A stretch of DNA of 8,193 bases from JAGLQA01 sp023135565 (GTDB lineage Bacteria; Acidobacteriota; Aminicenantia; UBA2199): contig DAOWCY010000271.1 of assembly GCA_030639305.1 (NCBI GenBank), positions 1 through 8,193 of the forward strand, in the 5' to 3' direction. Of this stretch, positions 1 through 4,860 are shown one piece after another (the first letter of the stretch is position 1; each line of letters opens with the position of its first letter). A model generated the notes under the pieces. That model was not told where the DNA came from. It did not search any database and worked only from the letters and a program-made list of their open reading frames with translations. The translations under genes were made by a program, and so were the position numbers.

Positions 1-326
1 ATTACAAGGTGCTTTTCGTCCACAAAATGGAGAAGCTCAAAAATATAATTTGTGAAAATACCTGAAGAAAAGATGGCAAAACATGACCTGAAATAAGGCT
101 GGAATTGTCTGATAATTCATAAAAAGGATATTGTCAACGTAAATATTTAAAAAAAACGATTGCTTGAGGCAGAAGCACTTTGTTATCGAGGATTTTTGGG
201 AATTTCCCCGCATCGCTTGAAAGAGATAGAACAATTTTCTCAAATAAAAAATGCTGATATATAGGCGTTTTTCAAGAGGCGCAATTTCGCAAAACTGAAA
301 GCCCTTGATTATAAAGGCTTTCGACA

Positions 327-342
327 TACACCCCTGGTTGTA
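327..342. promoter_or_regulatory. Palindromic operator, upstream copy
   Basis: TACACCCCTGGTTGTA is an imperfect inverted repeat (half-sites TACACCC and GGTTGTA) lying just upstream of the -35 box at 346. It matches the downstream palindrome at 372-387 at most positions, with a start-to-start distance of 45 bp. This arrangement suits a dimeric repressor binding two sites. The binding protein is unknown and not identifiable in this window. Confidence 0.45.
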
Positions 343-345
343 TTT

Positions 346-375
346 TTGACAAACAGGAAAATCGTTTTTTATACA
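346..375 (+). promoter_or_regulatory. Sigma-70-type promoter between two palindromic operators
   Basis: TTGACA at 346-351 and TATACA at 370-375 are separated by 18 bp, close to the housekeeping consensus. The -35 box starts 4 bp after one 16-bp palindrome, and the -10 box overlaps a second copy. A transcript would start near 382 and read towards the nucleotidyltransferase gene at 643. No obvious open reading frame with a good ribosome site follows before 643, so it may make a small RNA, a long leader or a short peptide. Confidence 0.5.
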
Positions 376-387
376 ACCTGGGTTGTA
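372..387. promoter_or_regulatory. Palindromic operator overlapping the -10 box and start site
   Basis: TACAACCTGGGTTGTA is a perfect inverted repeat of 7-bp half-sites around a 2-bp centre. It covers the -10 box and the predicted start of transcription of the promoter at 346-375, so an occupied site would block polymerase. It is the better of the two copies. Confidence 0.5.
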
Positions 388-540
388 CATTTTGAGCATA
401 AAGCCAGGGCATGTTTTGGGGAAACCCTTTTATATCAATGGCCTTCCCCATTCATTCGGTTTGGTTTAGATCGCAGCGCAGTACAAAAAAATGAATATCC
501 AGGTTTGCCGGTTGCAAAATCAACAAATCAATGTTGTAGT

Positions 541-570
541 GTTTTTTTCAAGACTGAGCTTGAAAAAAAC
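541..570. other. Perfect AT-rich hairpin
   Basis: GTTTTTTTCAAG (541-552) pairs perfectly with CTTGAAAAAAAC (559-570) around a 6-base loop. It lies between the operator-controlled promoter and the next gene, so it could fold in a leader RNA. The stem is AT-rich and not followed by a T-run on the plus strand, so it is not a standard terminator. Confidence 0.35.
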
Positions 571-606
571 CACCTGAGGGCGGGAATTCGAAGTATGTAT
601 AATATG

Positions 607-636
607 TTGCTTATTACCGCCATGTAATGGTATAAT
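607..636 (+). promoter_or_regulatory. Extended -10 promoter for the nucleotidyltransferase gene
   Basis: TATAAT at 631-636 is a perfect -10 box preceded by TGG (a TGn extended -10). TTGCTT at 607-612 is a weaker -35 box, 18 bp away. The ATG at 643 lies only 6 bp after the -10 box, so transcription should start at about the A of the ATG. The message would be leaderless, and no Shine-Dalgarno sequence is present. Confidence 0.55.
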
Positions 637-642
637 CGTTTC

Positions 643-948
643 ATGAAAGATATTGAAATTATTCAAGAATGTAAAGAAAAAGTTCAAGACTTTTTCCCGC
701 GAGCCGAGATTTATTTCTACGGCTCAAGGGTAAAAAAAAATCACCGGGATGATTCCGACTATGACGTCCCGGTAATATTAAATGATGTGAATTCTACAAC
801 ACGTAAAAAGATTTATGATATAGCCTGGGAAACAGACTTCAAATATGATGCGTTGATCGCGCCGGTCCTGTCTTCAAAAGATTACTTCTACTCTGTAAAC
901 ATTTCACCTTTTTTGGATAACGTAAAACATCACGGGTTGGTATTTTGA
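643..948 (+). CDS. MntA-type minimal nucleotidyltransferase (antitoxin-like)
   Basis: This 101-residue protein is a minimal nucleotidyltransferase (MNT) of the DNA polymerase beta superfamily. The signature GS-x10-DxD is intact: Gly27-Ser28, then Asp39 and Asp41 in SDYDVPV. A third acidic residue (Asp69, in KYDALIAP) is placed to complete the metal-binding triad. Such proteins are usually antitoxins paired with a HEPN toxin (the HepT/MntA system), where the MNT partner AMPylates a tyrosine of the toxin. The next frame, overlapping by 4 bp, starts like a HEPN protein but is broken, so this antitoxin looks orphaned. The start is set by the extended -10 promoter 6 bp upstream and by the normal distance to the GS motif; there is no ribosome-binding site. 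Family assignment is firm; activity and role are inferred. Confidence 0.85.
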   Translation: MKDIEIIQECKEKVQDFFPRAEIYFYGSRVKKNHRDDSDYDVPVILNDVNSTTRKKIYDIAWETDFKYDALIAPVLSSKDYFYSVNISPFLDNVKHHGLVF

Positions 949-1082
949 TCGAAAACCTGGAACATATTCTTGAATACCGCTTACAGCAAGCGGAAAATTT
1001 TTTTAATAAGATCAAAGAATACTTAGAGAAAAAAAGCAGTAAAGGATTATCGTGCTTTGCCAACCGTGAAATGTTGGATAAA
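945..1082 (+). pseudogene. Truncated HEPN-like partner of the nucleotidyltransferase
   Basis: A TTG start at 945 overlaps the stop of the nucleotidyltransferase gene (TTGA overlap), typical of translationally coupled toxin-antitoxin pairs. The first 30 or so residues (LEYRLQQAENFFNKIKEYLE) resemble helix 1 of a HEPN domain. After about residue 35 the similarity stops, and from 1083 the frame runs through a repeat element to a stop at 1224-1226, inside the start of larE. The catalytic HEPN motif (R-x4-6-H) is absent. If translated whole, the product would have 93 residues with an Arg/Pro-rich tail encoded by the repeat. I read it as a toxin remnant; a run of seven A around 1028-1034 also allows a frameshift. 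HEPN assignment rests on the short N-terminus and the position. Confidence 0.5.
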
Positions 1083-1158
1083 CAAAAGTTTGGCCCCCGG
1101 CAGGGACCTGCCGCGCAGCGGCTTAACGCCACCCCACGCGCGTGGGGCCGCCGGAGGC
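1083..1158 (+). repeat. Multi-hairpin repeat, copy 1 (3' part only)
   Basis: This 76-bp segment is identical, base for base, to 2222-2297. It holds the GGCCCCCGGC arm, an inserted block with the perfect 16-bp palindrome CCCCACGCGCGTGGGG, and the closing GCCGCCGGAGGC. It lacks the left half seen in the full-length copy at 2026-2173. It lies exactly where the HEPN-like frame stops making sense, which suggests that it, or a rearrangement that brought it in, ended that gene. Confidence 0.85.
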
Positions 1159-1215
1159 GAGGTAAAACCTATTGTTTGCCCGATAGACAAGGCTTGACGG
1201 CCAACAGGACAAAAA

Positions 1216-2025
1216 ATGAAGATTGAAAAAAATATAAACGAAAAGTTAGAAAAGTTAAGAAATGTAATCAGGGAAAAAGGTTCTTTAGTGGTTGCTTTTT
1301 CCGGTGGTGTGGATAGTTCGTTGATTACGAAAGTGGCTTATGACGAGTTAGGCGATCGATCTGTGGCGGTAACGATAGCTTCCGATACTTACTCGAAACG
1401 GGAGCGGGAAATAGCAAAAAAAGTCGCTGCTGAGATCGGTATCACTCACAGGATCATGGCATCATCGGAATTAGATAACGAGTATTTTGTCAAAAACCCG
1501 GCGGATAGATGCTACCACTGCAAAAAAGAAGAAATGGAAGTGATGAAACTGGTGGCTACCGAATTCGGTTTTAAACATATCGCTTTCGGGGTAAACGTAT
1601 CGGATTTCGGCGAGCATAGGCCGGGCATCAAAGCTTTAGATGAGCAGAATTTTTTCCAGCCTTTAGTGGAGGCGGGCATCGGCAAAGACGAGATGCCGGA
1701 TTTGGCAAAAGCGGTGGGTCTTTCCAATTATGATTTGCCTTCTACTACTTGTTTGGCTTCGCGGATTCCTTATGGGCAGTCTATCACCTCCAGGAAATTG
1801 CAGCAGGTGGAAGCTGCGGAGACCTTTTTATATTCTTTAGGTTTGAGTCAATCGCGAGTGCGGCATTATGGCGATACTGTGAGGATCGAGGTTTTCGAGG
1901 ATGAGATCGAAAAAGTAGTCGCCCATCGTAAAGCTATTGTCGCCAAATTAAAAGAAGCGGGTTTATCTTATGTGACGTTAGACCTGGAGGGTTACCGTTC
2001 CGGCAGTATGGACGAGGTTTTGTGA
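1216..2025 (+). CDS. larE: ATP-dependent sulfur transferase LarE
   Basis: The 269-residue protein matches the LarE family over its full length. The PP-loop SGGVDSS at residues 29-35 binds ATP. The family's other blocks are present: NPADRCYHCKKE (95-106), TTCLASRIPYG (177-187), VRHYGD (215-220) and the C-terminal LDLEGYRSGS (255-264). LarE adenylates the carboxylates of P2CMN (pyridinium-3,5-biscarboxylic acid mononucleotide) and replaces them with thiocarboxylates in making the nickel-pincer cofactor of lactate racemase and relatives. Cys99, Cys102 and Cys179 form the triad expected of the [4Fe-4S]-cluster type, as opposed to single-cysteine enzymes that sacrifice their own sulfur. The ATG has AGGA at 1206-1209, 6 bp upstream. 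LarB, LarC and LarA are not in the window. Repeats flank it on both sides, so its transcription unit is uncertain. Confidence 0.92.
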   Translation: MKIEKNINEKLEKLRNVIREKGSLVVAFSGGVDSSLITKVAYDELGDRSVAVTIASDTYSKREREIAKKVAAEIGITHRIMASSELDNEYFVKNPADRCYHCKKEEMEVMKLVATEFGFKHIAFGVNVSDFGEHRPGIKALDEQNFFQPLVEAGIGKDEMPDLAKAVGLSNYDLPSTTCLASRIPYGQSITSRKLQQVEAAETFLYSLGLSQSRVRHYGDTVRIEVFEDEIEKVVAHRKAIVAKLKEAGLSYVTLDLEGYRSGSMDEVL

Positions 2026-2173
2026 AGCCGCTGCGCGGCCTCCCCGTGCGCACGGGGAGGCGATAAGCGGCTTCGCCGCAAGAGGCAGCGTGTGAGCGCC
2101 TTTGATTCTAAATTATCAAAAGTTTTGATTAAACTTTTTCAAAAGTTTAGCCCCCGGCAGGGCCGCCGGAGGC
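2026..2173 (+). repeat. Multi-hairpin repeat, copy 2 (full length)
   Basis: This copy starts directly after the larE stop codon and shows all parts in order: AGCCGCTGCGCGGC hairpin, perfect 20-base palindrome CTCCCCGTGCGCACGGGGAG (2039-2058), GCGGCTTCGCCGC hairpin, a linker with TTTGATTCTAAATTAT, an AT-rich arm around TTTTGATTAAAC, and a GC-rich closing hairpin ending GCCGCCGGAGGC. It lacks the inserted block found in copies 1 and 3. At 148 bp it is the best model of the full unit. Confidence 0.85.
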
Positions 2174-2176
2174 AAG

Positions 2177-2297
2177 ACCGCTTTTGATTTTAAATAATAA
2201 AAAGTTTTGATCAAACTTTTTCAAAAGTTTGGCCCCCGGCAGGGACCTGCCGCGCAGCGGCTTAACGCCACCCCACGCGCGTGGGGCCGCCGGAGGC
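2177..2297 (+). repeat. Multi-hairpin repeat, copy 3 (5'-truncated, tandem)
   Basis: A second unit follows copy 2 head-to-tail. It begins in the linker (GCTTTTGATTTTAAATAAT), contains the palindromic arm around TTTTGATCAAAC, and ends with the same 76-bp segment as copy 1 (2222-2297). It stops 17 bp before the start of the E1-like gene, so transcripts into that gene carry at least one long GC-rich hairpin just upstream of the ribosome-binding site. Confidence 0.85.
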
Positions 2298-2314
2298 AAA
2301 TAGGAGAAAATAAG

Positions 2315-3343
2315 ATGGCTAATAAACAGCCGGAAGATTTAATGTCATCGCGGTATTCGCGGCAGGTTGTTTTGGATAAGATCGGTCCGCTGGGCCAGGA
2401 AAAGCTTGCGGAGAGCAAGGTGCTTATCATCGGCTGCGGCGCTTTGGGTACTAACAGCGCCAACCTGTTGGTCAGGGCCGGGGTAGGCGTTATAAAAATC
2501 GTCGATAGGGACATCATCGAATTAAATAATTTGCAGAGGCAGATATTATTTGATGAAGAAGATGTGGGACAGGCCAAGGCAGTGACTGCGGCGCGTAAGC
2601 TGCAAAAGATCAATTCCGAAATCGAGATCCAGTATTTGATAAAAGATATAAACAGCCGTAATATCGAGGAAGTGATTGCCGGTTTCGATTTAGTGCTGGA
2701 TGCTACGGACAACATTCCCACCCGGATGTTGATCAATGATGTCTGTGTGAAGCATAGTATCCCCTGGATTTATGCCGGGGTTTTACAGACTAACGGCATG
2801 GTGTTGACGATACTGCCGGATGGGCCTTGTCTGCGTTGTTTGCTGCCGGAAATTCCGCCGCCGGGCGCGATGCAGACCTGTGAGACTGCCGGGATATTAA
2901 ACGCCATACCTTATATAATTGCGTCCATCGAGAGTGTAGAGGCGATAAAAATCCTATTAAAAAAAGATATAGAGCGGCGTTTGATTATTTATGATGTTTG
3001 GGATCATCGTTTCGATCTCATCGAGATCGAGAAGAGCGATAATTGCGAATGTTGTGTTAGCCGGGATTTCAAATATTTGAATGAAGAGAATAAGGAGATC
3101 GTGGCCGGTTTATGTGCTAATTCGGTACAGATCATACCGCCTGCGGACAGGGTTATCGACCTACGGAAGATTGCGGTTAATTTAGAAAAGAGTGTATCTA
3201 ATATGATCGCTACTGAATTTATTCTCAAGTTCCGGGCGGAAGGCAAGGATTTTACTATTTTCAAGGATGGTCGTGCTATAATAAAGGGCACTGGTGATGA
3301 AGGCGTCGGCAAGGCGCTTTACTCGCGATATTTGGGATTATAA
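2315..3343 (+). CDS. E1-like adenylyltransferase of the MoeB/ThiF/HesA family
   Basis: This 342-residue enzyme activates the C-terminal Gly-Gly of a ubiquitin-like sulfur carrier (MoaD or ThiS type) as an acyl-adenylate. The ATP site GCGALG is at residues 40-45, preceded by the arginines of RYSRQ (13-17). The DATDN motif (129-133) carries the conserved Asp132. Cys172/Cys175 (CLRC) and Cys244/Cys247 form the structural zinc site. Cys189 in TCETAG is at the position of the conserved MoeB/ThiF cysteine. Beyond residue 265 a tail (CANSVQI...FKDGRAIIKGT...YSRYLG) is shared with many ThiF/MoeB proteins. The ATG at 2315 is chosen because GGAG lies 8 bp upstream and the family's N-terminus starts here; an earlier ATG at 2207 would translate the repeat. 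No carrier gene is nearby, so MoeB, ThiF or another role cannot be separated. Confidence 0.9.
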   Translation: MANKQPEDLMSSRYSRQVVLDKIGPLGQEKLAESKVLIIGCGALGTNSANLLVRAGVGVIKIVDRDIIELNNLQRQILFDEEDVGQAKAVTAARKLQKINSEIEIQYLIKDINSRNIEEVIAGFDLVLDATDNIPTRMLINDVCVKHSIPWIYAGVLQTNGMVLTILPDGPCLRCLLPEIPPPGAMQTCETAGILNAIPYIIASIESVEAIKILLKKDIERRLIIYDVWDHRFDLIEIEKSDNCECCVSRDFKYLNEENKEIVAGLCANSVQIIPPADRVIDLRKIAVNLEKSVSNMIATEFILKFRAEGKDFTIFKDGRAIIKGTGDEGVGKALYSRYLGL

Positions 3344-3346
3344 TTT

Positions 3347-3515
3347 GCCTCCGGCGGGGGTGCGGCGCACCCAGCCTATGAGCCTCCGGCGGCCCTGCCG
3401 GGGGCCAAACTTTTAAAAAAGTTTGATCAAAACTTTTTATAATTTAGAATCAAAAGCGCTCACCCGCTGCCCCTGCGGCGAAGCCGCTTATTGCCCCCCC
3501 ACGCGAGTGGGGCCA
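3347..3515 (-). repeat. Multi-hairpin repeat, copy 4 (inverted)
   Basis: This unit begins 3 bp after the E1-like stop codon in the opposite orientation to copies 1-3. It runs GCCTCCGGC, an extra hairpin GGGTGCGGCGCACCC, a second GCCTCCGGCGGCCCTGCC block, the arm around TTTGATCAAAAC, the linker TTTAGAATCAAAAGCGC, a GCGGCGAAGCCGC hairpin, and a terminal CCCCACGCGAGTGGGG palindrome with one mismatch pair. Its right edge merges with the GGAG that serves as ribosome-binding site for the next gene. Confidence 0.85.
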
Positions 3516-3517
3516 AC

Positions 3518-3521
3518 GGAG
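3518..3521 (+). promoter_or_regulatory. Ribosome-binding site at the repeat edge
   Basis: GGAG lies 8 bp before the ATG at 3530. The bases before it (GGGGCCAACGGAG) match the end of the repeat in other copies (GGGGCCGCCGGAGGC), so the Shine-Dalgarno appears to come from the repeat itself. The adjacent CCCCACGCGAGTGGGG hairpin could limit access to it. Confidence 0.5.
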
Positions 3522-3529
3522 TTAAATAA

Positions 3530-4603
3530 ATGAAAAAAAAATTATTAATTTTATTTGTAATGTTTGTAGTAATGTGTTTTAGTGTTTTGTTTGCCCAGGA
3601 GTTGAGACCGGTTCGGGATGATATCGGTTTTTGTTGGCAGGCAGGTCAGATCGAGCGTTTAGTAGACTATTTAAAAACCTCTTTCCCGGACAAAGAAGAC
3701 CCAGGTCGAATGCCCGCTTTGATTGCCGGCATATCGCCTCATGATGATTATCTTTATGCCGGCAGGGTTTACTATCCTCTTTTCAAAAGGATTAAGGCAA
3801 AAGAGGTGGTGATTTTCGGCGTCACTCACAGCACGGTGAGAAAGAAAATCGGCGACCCGCAGGACAGGTTGATTTTCGATGAGTATAAGTTCTGGCGCGG
3901 CCCTTACAAAAACATCGAAATTTCCCCGCTGCGGGAATTTCTCAAAAAGAAGCTCGATAAAAACCGCTGTATTGTCAGTAATGAAGCTCACCGGCTCGAG
4001 CATTCCATCGAAGCGATGCTGCCTTTCTTGCAGTATTACAACCGTGACGTTAAAATCACACCGGTTATGGTTACGGGGATGAATTTCGAGAACATGCAGT
4101 ACCTGGCCGCTGAGTTAGCGACGCATATAGCCGCCTATATCAAAGAGAATCATTTAGAAATAGGGAAAGATATTTTCTTTCTCATCTCCGCCGACGCAAA
4201 CCACTACGGTAAAGCTTTTGACAACACGGCTTTCGGCGAAGACGAATCGGCGCACCAATTAGCCACCGGCAGCGATAGAAAAATCGCCGCCATGTTCCTT
4301 TCCGGCGAGATCAGCGAAAAAAAACCGGCAGGTTTAACCGAACAACTGTGGGGAAAAACCTATAAACATTATGGAGATAGGGTTTGGTGTGGGAAATTTT
4401 CGATTCCTTTCGGCATGTTGACTGTCCTGAGCATAGTAGAAAAAACCGCTCCCGGCAAAACCTTGACCGGCAAAATCCTCCTCTACTCCGATACCTATTC
4501 GGAAGGGGTGCTGCCGCTGAAAAAACCGGGTTACGGTATTACCGCGCCTTTCTCGCTCAAACATTGGGTGGGGTTTTTCTCGGCGGGGTATTTTTTAGAG
4601 TAA
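3530..4603 (+). CDS. amrB: Exported MEMO-family protein (AmmeMemoRadiSam system protein B)
   Basis: The 357-residue product belongs to the MEMO family, which has the fold of class III extradiol dioxygenases. Family motifs appear in order: ISPHDDY with His71, GVTHST with His100, RLEHSIEAMLPFLQ (155-168), SADANHYG (220-227) and WCGKF with Cys287. His71, His100 and Cys287 are the likely counterparts of the metal-binding His/His/Cys set of human MEMO1. Residues 1-22 (MKKK, then a hydrophobic stretch ending VLFA) form a clear signal peptide, with likely cleavage after Ala22, so the mature protein should lie outside the cytoplasm. MEMO proteins are usually grouped with AMMECR1 and a radical SAM protein; neither is here. 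The reaction is unknown. The start is supported by GGAG 8 bp upstream and by the signal peptide. Confidence 0.87.
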   Translation: MKKKLLILFVMFVVMCFSVLFAQELRPVRDDIGFCWQAGQIERLVDYLKTSFPDKEDPGRMPALIAGISPHDDYLYAGRVYYPLFKRIKAKEVVIFGVTHSTVRKKIGDPQDRLIFDEYKFWRGPYKNIEISPLREFLKKKLDKNRCIVSNEAHRLEHSIEAMLPFLQYYNRDVKITPVMVTGMNFENMQYLAAELATHIAAYIKENHLEIGKDIFFLISADANHYGKAFDNTAFGEDESAHQLATGSDRKIAAMFLSGEISEKKPAGLTEQLWGKTYKHYGDRVWCGKFSIPFGMLTVLSIVEKTAPGKTLTGKILLYSDTYSEGVLPLKKPGYGITAPFSLKHWVGFFSAGYFLE

Positions 4604-4631
4604 GAGATCGGGAGAAATCAGGAACAAGCAT

Positions 4632-4763
4632 GCCTCCGGCGGCCCTGCCGGGGGCCAAACTTTTGAAAAAGTTTGATCAAAACTTTTAATTAATTAGAAT
4701 CAAAAGCGCTCACCCGCTGCCTCTTGCGGCGAAGCCGCTTATTGCCTCCCCACGCAGTGGGGC
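4632..4763 (-). repeat. Multi-hairpin repeat, copy 5 (inverted)
   Basis: Located 28 bp after the MEMO-family stop codon. It runs GCCTCCGGCGGCCCTGCC, the palindromic arm around TTTGATCAAAAC, the linker AGAATCAAAAGCGCTC, GCGGCGAAGCCGC, then CTCCCCACGCAGTGGGG. Together with copy 6 it fills the gap between two convergent genes, where its hairpins may act as a two-way terminator. Confidence 0.85.
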
Positions 4764-4860
4764 TTTTGTAAAAGTTTGATCAAAACGTTTTATAATTTAG
4801 AATCAAAAGCGCTCACCCGCTGCCTCTTGCGGCGAAGCTGCTTATCGGCTGGGGGGCCGC
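4764..4860 (-). repeat. Multi-hairpin repeat, copy 6 (inverted, entering rlpA)
   Basis: This copy follows copy 5 in tandem, lacks the GCCTCCGGC end, and starts in the AT-rich arm (AAAGTTTGATCAAAAC). Its linker and GCGGCGAAGCTGC hairpin match copy 5 with very few differences over more than 40 bp. Its final part overlaps the 3' end of rlpA: the rlpA stop codon (4842-4844) is the TAA of the repeat's GATAAGC motif. The exact right edge is uncertain, near 4853-4862. Confidence 0.75.

Larger units (their letters stand above)
1..642. other. Non-coding left end with regulatory signals
   Basis: No convincing protein gene is visible on either strand. The stretch is AT-rich. The longest open frames (minus 399-37 and plus 346-627) lack a ribosome-binding site and show no recognisable domain; the plus frame runs straight through a promoter and operator. 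What can be supported is a promoter with two palindromes (327-387), an AT-rich perfect hairpin (541-570) and a promoter for the next gene (607-636). The segment at 1-320 shows nothing I can name; it could be a decayed mobile-element remnant, but no terminal repeats or transposase motifs are visible. Confidence 0.5.

Noticed and set aside
37..399. Open frame of 120 residues on the minus strand
   Set aside because: It has no ribosome-binding site or domain, is rich in Phe, Leu and Cys as expected from AT-rich DNA, and starts inside the operator/promoter region.
411..494. 27-codon frame after the operator-controlled promoter
   Set aside because: The only purine-rich stretch (AGGG) is one base from the ATG, too close to act as a ribosome site, and the peptide is unlike any family I know.
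346..627. Open frame of 93 residues on the plus strand
   Set aside because: It starts inside the -35 box and crosses the operator and the hairpin at 541-570; composition is unlike the neighbouring genes and no domain is recognisable.
2207..2314. Upstream extension of the E1-like gene
   Set aside because: The extra 36 codons translate the repeat; the ATG at 2315 has a good GGAG and matches the family's N-terminus.
1083..4860. CRISPR array
   Set aside because: The repeats are long, imperfect, multi-hairpin, in both orientations and separated by whole genes, with no uniform spacers.
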